Positions 48,755 to 57,662 of a stretch of 64,000 nucleotides of DNA are shown in pieces (position 1 is the first letter of the stretch; each line of letters begins with the position of its first letter). A program made the translations under genes and the position numbers. The notes under the pieces are model-generated. The model saw only the letters and a list, made by a program, of their open reading frames with translations, had not been told where the DNA came from and ran no database searches. The stretch spans positions 1 through 64,000 of the forward strand of contig JAKAAX010000009.1 in assembly GCA_021802125.1 (NCBI GenBank), given 5' to 3'. The stretch comes from Thermoplasmata archaeon (lineage in GTDB: Archaea; Thermoplasmatota; Thermoplasmata; Lutacidiplasmatales; UBA184).

Positions 48755-50344
48755 TCACCGACCGCGGGTCGGCCGTTGGGGGAGAGGGGGAGGGGGGGAC
48801 CGGGGGTCGGTCTCCTCGGAGGAGGGCGCGTGCCGCCCGCTCCTGGGCGACGCGGGCGGTCGTGGCCCAGGAGGCAGAGGCGGGGCTTCGCCCCCGCCGG
48901 TCGGCTCGGTGGGCGGCTCCTCGGGCGTCCCGGCGAGCGGCTTCCCGGCAGGTTCGGCGGTCGAGGAGGCGAGGGGGGAGGACGAGGCGGGGCTGGCGGG
49001 AACGGAATCGATGGGCCCCGACGGGGTGCCCGTACCCCGTCCGGCCTGGTAGAGGGCAGCCCTCTCCTCGGGTGAGAGCGGGGACAAGGGCGGCGGACGC
49101 TCGCCGAAACGGCCCGAATGGATGGAGGGCACTCGCTCGTAAAGCAAGACCCCCCCGCTCGTGAAGGCCACGCTGATCACCACCACGATGAGCGTGGGGT
49201 CGAGGAACGCCTGCATCGACGGGATCAGCCCTGCCGTCACCGGCAGGATCACCAGGACGGAGTTCGTGAGCCCCCGTGCGCTCAATGAGACGAGAGGAAG
49301 GTTTCCCTCCCGAGGGGAGTGCGTCAGCCGGAGGAACGCCTCGACCGAGCTGGCCCTCGCAACGAGGAGAAGGGCGGCGATGAGCGCCCCCACGAGAAGG
49401 AGGCTTTCGTAGCCGCTGCCGAACACCATCAGCATGCCCAGGACGAGCATGAAGAAGGCGCGGAGCACGTAGGCGAGCTCAGAGTGGAACTGACGGAACT
49501 GGGGCGTGAGGACGACCTCCCCCTCCCACCGGAGGTAGGGCCGAAGGAAGGCTCGGACCGGCTCCGCGTTCCCCATGATCACCCCCAGGATGAGCGCCGA
49601 CAGGATGCCGGCCCCGCCGAGGGCCTGGACGATCCCGACCAGGCCGAAGAGGAAGCCCACCGTCGCCATGGAGAAATAAGGGCGGGCTTGCCAGCGACGG
49701 GTGACCTCGAGCCAGAGGATCCCCCCGAGGACCCCGCCGGCGACGCCGATCGGGAGCGGGAGCACCACCAGGGCGACCAGAGGCAGGCCGCTGGAGGAGG
49801 GTTGCGCGACCAGCATGAACGTCGTGACCAGGATGACCGCAGAGACATCCTCCAGGGCGGAGGAGACGTGGACCAGGGAACGCACGTCGGAAGGCAGCGA
49901 CATCCTGGAAGCGACCGGCACGACCACCGCGCTCGAGGTGCAGCTGAGTGCGCCCGCGAACAGTAGGGCCAGGATCCCCGACCTTCCCGTGAGGTAGTAG
50001 TAGGCCACCGGGAAGGTGACCAAGAACGACAGCGCGACGGCGAGGACCGCCAGGAGGGCGGCCTTGGAGGGGAGCTGGCCCAGCTCGTAGTGCCGCAGGT
50101 CCATCCCCGCGTCGAACAGGATGAGGGCGAGGGCCGCCATCCCGAGGTAGGGAGCGACCGTGAGGAGCGTCGAGACCGCCGCCAGGTGAAGGATCGGGCC
50201 GACGAGCACTCCAACGCCGAGGAGAAGCAGGATGTCCGGGAACCCGAGCCGCCGAGCCACCACGTCGGCCCCGAACGCTACGAGGAGCGTCCCACCGGCG
50301 ACGGCAAGGATGTAGGATGTACTGGCCAGCACGGGACCGGCCAT
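48755..50344 (-). CDS. Monovalent cation:proton antiporter
   Basis: This 529-aa protein is a CPA-family Na+(K+)/H+ antiporter. The N-terminal ~410 residues hold about twelve membrane helices. The first reads ILAVAGGTLLVAFGADVVARRLGFPDILLLLGVGVLVGPIL. ALILFDAGMDLRHYELG is the family's helix-4 region and LSCTSSAVVVPVASRMSLPSDVRSLVHVSSALEDVSAVILVTTF contains the conserved acidic pair region. The C-terminal ~115 residues are a Pro/Ser/Gly-rich cytoplasmic tail with no RCK domain. ATG 50344 lies ~20-27 bases after a weak minus-strand TATA-like element (GATTAC, near 50363-50370). It would regulate pH or sodium levels together with the ion-coupled ATP synthase. Confidence 0.92.
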   Translation of the reverse strand: MAGPVLASTSYILAVAGGTLLVAFGADVVARRLGFPDILLLLGVGVLVGPILHLAAVSTLLTVAPYLGMAALALILFDAGMDLRHYELGQLPSKAALLAVLAVALSFLVTFPVAYYYLTGRSGILALLFAGALSCTSSAVVVPVASRMSLPSDVRSLVHVSSALEDVSAVILVTTFMLVAQPSSSGLPLVALVVLPLPIGVAGGVLGGILWLEVTRRWQARPYFSMATVGFLFGLVGIVQALGGAGILSALILGVIMGNAEPVRAFLRPYLRWEGEVVLTPQFRQFHSELAYVLRAFFMLVLGMLMVFGSGYESLLLVGALIAALLLVARASSVEAFLRLTHSPREGNLPLVSLSARGLTNSVLVILPVTAGLIPSMQAFLDPTLIVVVISVAFTSGGVLLYERVPSIHSGRFGERPPPLSPLSPEERAALYQAGRGTGTPSGPIDSVPASPASSSPLASSTAEPAGKPLAGTPEEPPTEPTGGGEAPPLPPGPRPPASPRSGRHAPSSEETDPRSPPPPLPQRPTRGR

Positions 50345-50408
50345 ACCACGGAACCGGAGTAATCAAGGATGGCCCTACACCCGAAGGGCCCCCCGGCCCT
50401 CGGCGGGG

Positions 50409-50416
50409 AGTATATG
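50409..50416 (+). promoter_or_regulatory. TATA box of polX
   Basis: AGTATATG lies 23-30 bases before GTG 50439, predicting a leaderless transcript. Confidence 0.6.
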
Positions 50417-50438
50417 CTCGTCCCGCCTGCAGGGCCCC

Positions 50439-52202
50439 GTGCCGAACGAGGCGGTCACCCGGATCCTTCTCGAGATCGCGGACCTCCTCGACCTGGAGGG
50501 CGTGAAGTTCAAGCCGGAGGCCTACCGGCGGGCCGCGCGGGCGCTGCAGCAGTCTCCCGAGGAGACCGAGGAGCTCGTCCGAACGGGGAGGATCGACCAG
50601 GTCCCCGGGGTCGGCGAAGCGATCTCGGAGAAGGTCCGCGAGTTCGTCAAGACCGGGGAGGTCCACTACCTGGAGAAGCTCCGCGCCCAGTGGCCCCCAG
50701 GGCTCCTCGAGCTCATGCGGCTCGAGGGAGTGGGACCGAAGACGACCCGACGCTTCTACCTGGAGTTCCAGGTGAAAGGACCGGAGGACCTCGAGCGTCT
50801 CATCCAGGAGAAGAAGCTCGAGGGGGTCTTCGGCTTCGGGCCCCGGAAGATCGAGCTCCTGCAGAAGGCCCTCTCGAAAGGGGTCTCCGCCGCCGGCGCG
50901 AGCCCCGAGAGCGGTCGGACCCCGCTCCCCGAGGCCCAGCAGCGGATGGAGGAACTGCTCGAGTCCTTGCGCGAGAGCCGGGCCCCGTTCGAGAAGCTGG
51001 TCTTCGCGGGCAGCCTTCGCCGGAGAAGGGAGACGGTGGGGGACCTCGACCTCCTCGCGACCTCCTCTCGCCCCCGGGAGGTCATGGAGCTCTTCACCCA
51101 CCTCCCTCAGGTGGAGGAGGTCCGGCTCTCCGGAGACACGAAGTCCACGGTGGTGCTCACGGGAGGGCTGCAGGTCGACCTGAGGGTCGTCCCGTCCCAG
51201 GCCTTCGGCGCGGCGCTGCAGTACTTCACCGGGTCGAAGGACCACAACGTCCACCTTCGGGCGCTTGCGAACCGGAAAGGGCTCAGCATCAACGAGTACG
51301 GGCTCACGCGCGACGAACAACTGGTCCCTGCGCCCACCGAAGAGGAAGTGTACGCCGCCGTGGGGCTATCGTGGATCCCGCCGGAGATGCGGGAGAACCA
51401 GGGAGAGATCGAGGCCGCCCAGGAGGAAGGGCTGCCCGCCGTCGTGGGCGACGCGGAGCTGAAGGGCGAGCTCCACATCCACGTGCCACCCTCGATCGAA
51501 CAGGAGGACCTCCTCCCCTGGGTGGAGGAACTTCGGGCGATGCACCTCACCTACGGCGGTTTCGTCGTACGGGCCTCCGAGGTCGAACGCGAGGACCGGA
51601 CGCTCGAGCAGCTGCGGAACGCGCTGCCCCGCGAGGTCGAGGGGGTCCGGGTGTTCCTCGGCCTCGAGGTGACGTTGGATGCGAAGACGCGACCGACGAC
51701 GCCGGCGGGCGCGGACTACCTGATCCTCCGGCCACCGGAGAAGCCCCTCGCGGATCCGAAAGAGTCTGCCCGAGCGTGGACCTCCTCCCCCACCTCCGTC
51801 GCCGCGATGCTTGCGCACGTGGACCCGGGGTCCCTCGCCTCCGCGGGGCTGGAGTGGAAGGACCTCCTGCCCGAGGAGGGGGAGGAGAACTCGCTCCCGC
51901 TCGAGCTCGCCGTCCGCCACGACGTGGTGGCGACGGAGACCGCGCTCGTACGGGGAGCAAGCCGACGCTCGGCCCGGTTCGTCCTCTCCGGGGCTCCGCG
52001 CTCGCCCGAGGAACTCCCTCGCCTTCTGCTCGCGGCGGGCATCGCGAGGAGGGCCTGGGTCCCTTCGCACCAGGTGGTCAACACCAGCTCGGAGCCGATG
52101 TCCGCGCTTCGCAACCCTGCAAACCCTCCGAGCGCCAGCCCGAAAGGGCCTGAGCCACCGAAGAGAAGCGGGTCGAGGAAACAGGACGGGCCTCGCACCT
52201 GA
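50439..52202 (+). CDS. polX: Family X DNA polymerase (PolX) with degenerate PHP domain
   Basis: The N-terminal ~320 residues are a normal PolX. The HhH/8-kDa region reads NEAVTRILLEIADLLDLEGVKFKPEAYRRAARAL and VPGVGEAISEKVREF. The palm carries GSLRRRRETVGDLDLLA (two catalytic Asp) and LQVDLRVV (third Asp), followed by YFTGSKDHNVHLRALANRKGLSINEYGL. The polymerase should be active in gap-filling repair. The C-terminal ~190 residues are a remnant PHP exonuclease domain. ELHIHVPPSIEQED stands where active members have D-L-H-x-H-S, and the later DHS, GHP and DAH motifs are not seen. The total of 587 aa is typical. GTG 50439 is set by the TATA box. The tail is a basic, disordered extension. Confidence 0.93.
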   Translation: MPNEAVTRILLEIADLLDLEGVKFKPEAYRRAARALQQSPEETEELVRTGRIDQVPGVGEAISEKVREFVKTGEVHYLEKLRAQWPPGLLELMRLEGVGPKTTRRFYLEFQVKGPEDLERLIQEKKLEGVFGFGPRKIELLQKALSKGVSAAGASPESGRTPLPEAQQRMEELLESLRESRAPFEKLVFAGSLRRRRETVGDLDLLATSSRPREVMELFTHLPQVEEVRLSGDTKSTVVLTGGLQVDLRVVPSQAFGAALQYFTGSKDHNVHLRALANRKGLSINEYGLTRDEQLVPAPTEEEVYAAVGLSWIPPEMRENQGEIEAAQEEGLPAVVGDAELKGELHIHVPPSIEQEDLLPWVEELRAMHLTYGGFVVRASEVEREDRTLEQLRNALPREVEGVRVFLGLEVTLDAKTRPTTPAGADYLILRPPEKPLADPKESARAWTSSPTSVAAMLAHVDPGSLASAGLEWKDLLPEEGEENSLPLELAVRHDVVATETALVRGASRRSARFVLSGAPRSPEELPRLLLAAGIARRAWVPSHQVVNTSSEPMSALRNPANPPSASPKGPEPPKRSGSRKQDGPRT

Positions 52203-52332
52203 AGGCGCGCGACGCCCCCTCCGACCCCTCAAGAGGGACGACGCTCCTACGGCCCCTGTGCGCGCCCACCGCCGACCGAGCCTTCGGGGCACCCCCACCT
52301 CCCGAAGGCCTCCCGCCACTGCCAGACGCTAC

Positions 52333-53040
52333 GTGATCTTCGACGTGGGAGGCGTGCTCATCCGGTGGGACGACCGACGGGTGATGGACGAGGCGGCCCG
52401 CCGCCTCCACGTCGATCGAGAGCGGATGTACGAGCTGCTTCATCGCTTCCGACCCGACCTGCAGGCAGGGAGAGGCGACGTCGACGCGTTCTGGGAAGGC
52501 TTCGAGAGAGAGCTCGGGCTCGAGGTCGCCCCTTCCGTGCGCGCGCTCTGGTGGCGGCTGCTGGAGCGGGAAGCGCAGCCGAGGACCGACGTCCTGAGAT
52601 GGGCCGAGGAGCTCCGGGGGATGGGGTTCCGAACGGCACTGTTCTCCAACACCGACGCCTCGCACCGGCGCTACTTCTCGGAGAGATGGGGGAAGGACTT
52701 CTCGCCGCGCCTCCTTTCCTACGAGCTCGGCGTCGTCAAACCGGCCCCAGAGGCGTTCCGGCGCGCCAGGGAGAAGCTCGGGACCCGGGCCTCGGAGATC
52801 TGCTTGCTGGACGACGTCGGAGCGAACGTGCGGGCCGCCCAGGTGGACGGATGGCGGGGCCACAAGTTCCAGAGCGTGGCCGGCGCACGGAGGTTCCTGC
52901 AGCGGCTGGGCTGGCTCCCCCGTTCCCCGCGTGCTCGTGGACCGCTTGGCCCCGCCGCGAAGCACCGCGCGGGGAGGAGAGCGAGCGACCGAGCGACGAA
53001 GACACGACAACGCGCCCGGGCGACCGCGCGCCCTGCGTAA
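52333..53040 (+). CDS. HAD-superfamily hydrolase
   Basis: This is a haloacid-dehalogenase phosphatase-like protein. Motif I is FDVGGVLIRWDD, in which the usual second Asp position is Gly-Val-Leu as in the FMN-phosphatase/epoxide-hydrolase-like branch (DxGGVL). ALFSNTDAS is motif II. K and DD of motifs III/IV lie in LGVVKPAPEAFRRA and CLLDDVGANVRAAQ. The cap is helical. The product likely dephosphorylates a small metabolite. GTG 52333 is a conservative start; GTG 52258 adds 25 residues of Arg/Pro-rich sequence that looks non-coding. The last ~40 residues are Arg/Ala-rich, possibly read-through of GC-rich DNA. It follows polX by 130 bases and has no evident TATA box. Confidence 0.87.
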   Translation: MIFDVGGVLIRWDDRRVMDEAARRLHVDRERMYELLHRFRPDLQAGRGDVDAFWEGFERELGLEVAPSVRALWWRLLEREAQPRTDVLRWAEELRGMGFRTALFSNTDASHRRYFSERWGKDFSPRLLSYELGVVKPAPEAFRRAREKLGTRASEICLLDDVGANVRAAQVDGWRGHKFQSVAGARRFLQRLGWLPRSPRARGPLGPAAKHRAGRRASDRATKTRQRARATARPA

Positions 53041-53081
53041 CCCAGCCGGCGCTCCGATGGAGCTCTCCGCGGGGAGGCGGA

Positions 53082-54008
53082 CTACTCCGCCACCATTCGC
53101 TCGAGCGCACGCCGGGCCTTCACGATCGTGGGCGCGGGCACTTCGATCTGGAACTTCATGTCCCTCAGGGAGTTCCGCAGCTTCTCGAGCGTGTTCTTCT
53201 TCATGAACGGGCACACCGCCTCGGGGGAGAGCGGGAGGAAGTTGGTCGTCGTGTTCACCTTACGCATCCGGTGCAGGATGCCGATCTCCGTCGCGATGAG
53301 CACCTCGGGGCTCCGGGTCTCGTTCGCGTAGCGCATCATCCCGTCGGTGGACAGCACCCGGTCGACGTCCGGCAGGACCTCGGTGGAGCATCCGCACTCC
53401 GGGTGGGCCACCAGCTCCGCTCCCGGGTGCTCGGCGCGCATCCGGCGCACGGTATCGGGCCGCATCCGGGTGTGGACGAAGCAGTCCCCCGCCCACAGGT
53501 GCATGTTCTTCCGACCGATCTTCCGCTTCACGTAGTCGCCGAGGAACATGTCCGGAAGGAACAGGACCTCCGTCGATTCGGGGATCCGACGGACGATGTC
53601 GAGCGCGTTCGACGAGGTGCAGCAGTAGTCGCTCTCGGCCTTCACCTCGGCGGAGGTGTTGACGTAGCTCACCACCACCGCTCCGGGATGTTCTGCCTTC
53701 CACGCTCGAAGCTGGTCCGCCGTGATCGAGTCGGAGAGCGAGCAGCCGGCCTCCAGGTCGGGAAGGAGGACCGTCTTCTCCGGGTTGAGGATCTTCGCCG
53801 TCTCGGCCATGAAAAGCACCCCGGAGAAGACGATCACCTTGGCGTCGGTCCCCATCGCCATGCGGGAGAGGTAGAGCGAGTCCCCCACGTGGTCGGCGAC
53901 GTCCTGGATCTCCCCCAGCTGATAGTTGTGGGCGAGGATCACCGCGTTCCGGCGGCGCTTGAGCTCCTGGACCTCCTCGACCAACGATGGCGACATTGAA
54001 GGGTCCAC
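53082..54008 (-). CDS. nadA: Quinolinate synthase A
   Basis: NadA condenses iminoaspartate with dihydroxyacetone phosphate to quinolinate in de novo NAD synthesis, using one [4Fe-4S] cluster. The 308-aa protein has VILAHNYQLGEIQDVADHVGDSLYLSR, DLEAGCSLSDSI (first cluster Cys), TSAEVKAESDYCCTSSNA, GDCFVHTR and AHPECGCSTEV (second Cys). VCPFMKKNTLEKL supplies the third Cys. GTG 54008 fits a minus-strand TATA box (GTCTTATCT near 54034-54042); ATG 53996 is a close alternative. It lies 52 bases downstream of nadC. No nadB is present, so iminoaspartate may come from aspartate dehydrogenase. Confidence 0.96.
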   Translation of the reverse strand: MDPSMSPSLVEEVQELKRRRNAVILAHNYQLGEIQDVADHVGDSLYLSRMAMGTDAKVIVFSGVLFMAETAKILNPEKTVLLPDLEAGCSLSDSITADQLRAWKAEHPGAVVVSYVNTSAEVKAESDYCCTSSNALDIVRRIPESTEVLFLPDMFLGDYVKRKIGRKNMHLWAGDCFVHTRMRPDTVRRMRAEHPGAELVAHPECGCSTEVLPDVDRVLSTDGMMRYANETRSPEVLIATEIGILHRMRKVNTTTNFLPLSPEAVCPFMKKNTLEKLRNSLRDMKFQIEVPAPTIVKARRALERMVAE

Positions 54009-54060
54009 CCCCCCACCGGGGGAGGAACGAAGGGGAGATAAGACGGCCCGATGGGCCGCC

Positions 54061-54990
54061 CTACCGGCCGCGTCCGGAAGGTCCTGCCGGGCGGACGACC
54101 ATGTGGAAAGAGAGGGCCGGCGCGGAGTGGGTGATCCCTCCGAGCGACGCCACGTCGGCCCCGGCCCGGGCGTAGGCCGCGACGTTCCTCTCGGTGATGC
54201 CCCCCGAGACCTCCACGACGACCTTCCTGCGGAGCCCGGAGCGTTCCAGCCCTCGCAAGAGGGTCCGGACCTGTCGGGGGGTGAGGTTGTCGATGAGCAG
54301 CCGGTCGGCGCCGCCGTGCACCGCCTCGGCAGCCTCCCGCGCGGTCCGCACCTCCACGATGACGGGGTGGGCCCCCTTGCGATGGGAGCGAACTCTCTCG
54401 AGCAGCGTCGGGAGGTCGACCAGGGCGAGGTGATTGCTCTTGAGGAGGACCGAGGAGGAGAGGTCCCGGCGGTGCGGGTCCCCGCCCCCGTGGACCACGG
54501 CCGACTTCTCGAGGTCGCGCAGGCCGGGCAACGTCTTCCGGGTCGCGGCCACGACGGTCCCGGTTCCCGCCCGGGCGGCCGCCTGCACCACGCGCGCGGT
54601 GGCCGTCGCCACCCCCGAGAGGTGCATCAGGGCATTGAGGAGCGTCCTCTCGCAGGCCAGGAGGCTCCGGGCCTGTCCCTCGAGCTCCAGCACGACGTCG
54701 CCGCGCCGTACGCGCTGGCCATCCCGCTTCCGCGGGCGGGCCCGGACCCGCATGGCCCGAGCGATTGCCACCGCCGCGGACATCCCGCTCAGCACTCCGG
54801 ACGCCTGCGCCTCGACGCTTCCCCGGGCCCGGAGGCCGGGAGGAAGGGACCATAGCCCCGTGAGGTCCGCCCGTGCGCGGTCCTCCTCCAGCCAGCGCTC
54901 GGCCATCCGTGCGATCCCGGCTTCGGTCAGGTCGGGGGTCTCGAGCGCGAACCGCGCGTACCCCGTCGTCCGGGGGTCCGTCCTTCGCAT
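54061..54990 (-). CDS. nadC: Quinolinate phosphoribosyltransferase
   Basis: NadC converts quinolinate and PRPP to nicotinate mononucleotide. The 309-aa protein has the family pattern LEEDRARADLTGLWSLPPGLRARG, ACERTLLNALMHLSGVATATARVV, VVAATRKTLPGLRDLEKSAVVHGGGDPHRRDLSSSVLLKSNHL (the R-K-T-x-P-G-x-R-x-x-x-K-x-A motif), VEVRTAREAAEAVHGGADRLLIDN and EVSGGITERNVAAYARAGADVASLGGITHSAP. ATG 54990 starts 9 bases after the STAND ATPase stop, so it may be on the same transcript. It is followed by nadA. Confidence 0.97.
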   Translation of the reverse strand: MRRTDPRTTGYARFALETPDLTEAGIARMAERWLEEDRARADLTGLWSLPPGLRARGSVEAQASGVLSGMSAAVAIARAMRVRARPRKRDGQRVRRGDVVLELEGQARSLLACERTLLNALMHLSGVATATARVVQAAARAGTGTVVAATRKTLPGLRDLEKSAVVHGGGDPHRRDLSSSVLLKSNHLALVDLPTLLERVRSHRKGAHPVIVEVRTAREAAEAVHGGADRLLIDNLTPRQVRTLLRGLERSGLRRKVVVEVSGGITERNVAAYARAGADVASLGGITHSAPALSFHMVVRPAGPSGRGR

Positions 54991-54999
54991 GGGCCGCCT

Positions 55000-57561
55000 C
55001 TATCCTTCGGTCCGGGCGGCCTGCGATTTCGACGAGCCGGAGGGAGGGGCGGCCGACACGCCCGGAGTCGGGAGAGGGAGGCCTTTCGCGGCGAGCGTGG
55101 CGCGCACCTTCTCGAGCTCCGGGAGCATGTCGGGGCGGATGGACCGGAAGGAGCGGCTCTCGAGTTCGAGGAGCTTCTGACGGGCGGACTCGTAGTCCCC
55201 GCGCTGGACCGAGAGCTCACAAAGGCGCAGGAGCACCTCGAGCTCGTCCGGTTCCAGCGACACGTCCCGGGCCTGGCGGTAGGCATCCAGGAGCGCGAGC
55301 TCCGCGTGCGAGAGGTCCCCGCGAGCCTGGAGGAGACGACCCTCGTTCAGCGCGACCTGGATGAGGGCGATCTTGTCGCCGACCCGCTCCAGATGGCCAC
55401 GGGCCCGACGGTTGAGGTCCTCCGCCTGATCGAGCTCCCCCAATCGGAGCTTCAGGTCCGCCATGTTGAACTCGCACCAGCCGAGCATCCGCGGGTCCTT
55501 GCCCCTCTCGGCGAGGTGGAGCGCGCGGTCCATCTGCCGGATGGCTTCGGTGAGCCCCACCTGTTCGAGGTAGAAGAGGGCGAGATTGTTCGCCGCCGTC
55601 GCGGCCTCGCTCGCTTCTCCGCGGGCCTCCAGTTCCTCGATCGGCCCCCGGTAGAGCGCCTCGACCTCGGCCACGGGAGGGGCGGGACGCGTCATCGTCT
55701 TCACGTTCGCGAGCGAGATCCTCGAGCGAACGACGTCCATCGGGCTCTGCGCCTTCTCGAAGTAGACGCGGGAGCTCTCGTACTCCTTCTCCGCATCCGG
55801 GTACCTTCCCCGATAGAACTCCACGGTGCCGCGCAGTCGGTGGGCGTGGCCCACCAGCTGCGGGTCGCCGTCCTTCCCCAGGGCCTCCAGCGCCTCATCC
55901 GTGAGCGGGAACGCCCGCTGCATCTCTCCGGCGTGGGTGAGGATCTTCGCCATGTGGATCGCGAGCCGGGCCCGGTCCTTCGGAGAGAAGGCGTCGCGGC
56001 TCCGATGGGCCTGTCCCAGGAGGTCCTCCAGGACGGCGGTCGCCCGGGGCAGCTCCCCGAACGCGTCGAGCTCTAGGGCGAGCTCGATCGCGAGCGAGGC
56101 CTCCCCGCTCCGGTCCCCGGGTCGGAGGCGCCGGTGCACCTCGAGCGCCCGCTCCAGGTGGTGCGCCGCGGTCTGGGGGGAGAGGGACTTCTTGCCGAGC
56201 TCGGCAGCGCGCAGGTTGTACTCGAGCGCCTTCTCATCGGAGCCGGAGAGGAACCAGTGGCGGGCGAGCTCGTAGATGAGCCGGGGGTCGGGCGTCCCCT
56301 CGCGGGGAAGTTCACGCTCGAGGGTCTCGGCGACCTTGCGATGGAGGATGGCGCGGCGCACCTCGGTCAGGGAGGTGTAGACCTCCGCACGCAGCTCGTC
56401 GTGGACGAACTCGTACCGCTCTCCGCCCTTCTCCCGGAGCAGTCCCCGACGCACCAGGGACTCCACCGCTTCGGCGAGCTTCTCCTCCTCCTCCCCGCTC
56501 GCGCGATGGAGCAGGGGGAAGGGGAACTCCTTGCCCAGGACGCTCGCGTACGAGAGGGCCCTCCGCTCCGGTTCCTTCATCTCGCGGAGCCTTCGGCGCA
56601 AGGCCTGGCGAAGCTCCTCGCCCCGCGGGAGCTCCGTGGCCGAGGATCCCGCGAGCGACTCGGTCGTGGCGGCCGGCGCGAGGAGCTCTCCGCGGACCAG
56701 CTGCTCCAGGAAGAGCGGGTTCCCCTCCGTGAGCGTGAGCCACTTCGTGAGCGTCGCCTCCGGCACGCGCTTGCCCTGCGCGAACGCCTCGACGAACTCG
56801 GCCGCCTCTGGCTCGGTGAGGGGACGCAGCGGGAGACGGCGGAGCAGCCCCTCCTTTCCCAGGCCCTCCAGATGGACGCGGACGTGGGTGGGGAGCTCCG
56901 CTTCCGGCAGCGAGGTGACGACAATCATGAGCGAGGCGTTCCGGGTCCGACGGGCCAGGAAGCTCAGGAACTCGAGCGATCCCTCGTCCGCGTGATGCAG
57001 GTCCTCCAGCACGAGCAGCAGAGGGGACTCGGCGGCCACGTCCTCGAGGTGCGCGGAGAGGCCGTCGAAGAGCTCCATCCGCCCCTCCTCGACGCTCGGG
57101 GCATCGCCCGAGAGCGCCTCGAGCAGCCGGGCCTCGCGGTCCTGCGCGCTCTCCGTCTCCCCTTCGAAAGGGAGCATGCCCAAGGGCATGAGCGACCGCC
57201 CTTTTCGGTCGAAGGGACGAAGGATGCCGATCCCGGCGACCCCCACGTTCGACACGCCCCGGTCGGACTCCTCCGCCAGTCGGCGGACCGTGGGAAGGTT
57301 CCGGAGCGCTTCCTGCAGGACGAAGTAGGGGGGCGGGAGGTCCATCGGGAGGGCGCGGCCCTCGAGCACGAGGGCGCCGCGCTCCCGCTCCTCCCGGATG
57401 AGCTCGCGGACGAAGACGGACTTCCCGACCCCCGTCGCCCCCACCACAAGGAGAACGGCGGGGCGGCGGGAGGACTCCTCGTGGAGCAGCTTCCTGGCCT
57501 CGGCCAGGACCTCCCGACGGCCGACGAGCTTCGGCTCCGCCCGGCTCAACGCGACCGCCAT
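55000..57561 (-). CDS. STAND-type AAA ATPase with TPR repeats
   Basis: This 853-aa protein has an N-terminal AAA/STAND module. LVGRREVLAEARKLLHE is followed by Walker A GATGVGKS (residues 41-48), Walker B LLLVLEDLHHADEGS and a C-terminal winged-helix-like part around EGNPLFLEQLVRGEL. From residue ~400 to ~840 there is a run of TPR-like helix pairs (for example YNLRAAELGKKSLSPQTAAHHLERALEVHRRL). No DNA-binding LuxR domain, cyclase or nuclease is visible. Similar ATPases are often signalling or transcription scaffolds; the effector is unknown. ATG 57561 follows GGAGGGG, with a minus-strand TATA-like TCATTATCTC at 57594-57603. nadC is read directly after it. Confidence 0.88.
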   Translation of the reverse strand: MAVALSRAEPKLVGRREVLAEARKLLHEESSRRPAVLLVVGATGVGKSVFVRELIREERERGALVLEGRALPMDLPPPYFVLQEALRNLPTVRRLAEESDRGVSNVGVAGIGILRPFDRKGRSLMPLGMLPFEGETESAQDREARLLEALSGDAPSVEEGRMELFDGLSAHLEDVAAESPLLLVLEDLHHADEGSLEFLSFLARRTRNASLMIVVTSLPEAELPTHVRVHLEGLGKEGLLRRLPLRPLTEPEAAEFVEAFAQGKRVPEATLTKWLTLTEGNPLFLEQLVRGELLAPAATTESLAGSSATELPRGEELRQALRRRLREMKEPERRALSYASVLGKEFPFPLLHRASGEEEEKLAEAVESLVRRGLLREKGGERYEFVHDELRAEVYTSLTEVRRAILHRKVAETLERELPREGTPDPRLIYELARHWFLSGSDEKALEYNLRAAELGKKSLSPQTAAHHLERALEVHRRLRPGDRSGEASLAIELALELDAFGELPRATAVLEDLLGQAHRSRDAFSPKDRARLAIHMAKILTHAGEMQRAFPLTDEALEALGKDGDPQLVGHAHRLRGTVEFYRGRYPDAEKEYESSRVYFEKAQSPMDVVRSRISLANVKTMTRPAPPVAEVEALYRGPIEELEARGEASEAATAANNLALFYLEQVGLTEAIRQMDRALHLAERGKDPRMLGWCEFNMADLKLRLGELDQAEDLNRRARGHLERVGDKIALIQVALNEGRLLQARGDLSHAELALLDAYRQARDVSLEPDELEVLLRLCELSVQRGDYESARQKLLELESRSFRSIRPDMLPELEKVRATLAAKGLPLPTPGVSAAPPSGSSKSQAARTEG

Positions 57562-57630
57562 TCCCCTCCTGGCCCTGGCCAGGTACCGGCCCCGAGATAA
57601 TGATGGTGGGAGCTATCGAGGAGCGCCCGT

Positions 57631-57642
57631 ACCCTTAAGGGT
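57631..57642 (+). promoter_or_regulatory. Palindromic TATA/operator of the MBL-rhodanese gene
   Basis: ACCCTTAAGGGT is a perfect 12-base palindrome. Its TTAAGG centre serves as a TATA box 21-32 bases before GTG 57663. A palindrome over the TATA box suggests a dimeric repressor could compete with TBP. Confidence 0.45.
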
Positions 57643-57662
57643 CGTAGCGCCGGTGATGGGGC

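Noticed and set aside
52258..52332. N-terminal extension of the HAD hydrolase from GTG 52258
   Set aside because: The added 25 residues are Arg/Pro-rich and unlike a folded or signal segment; kept only as an alternative start.
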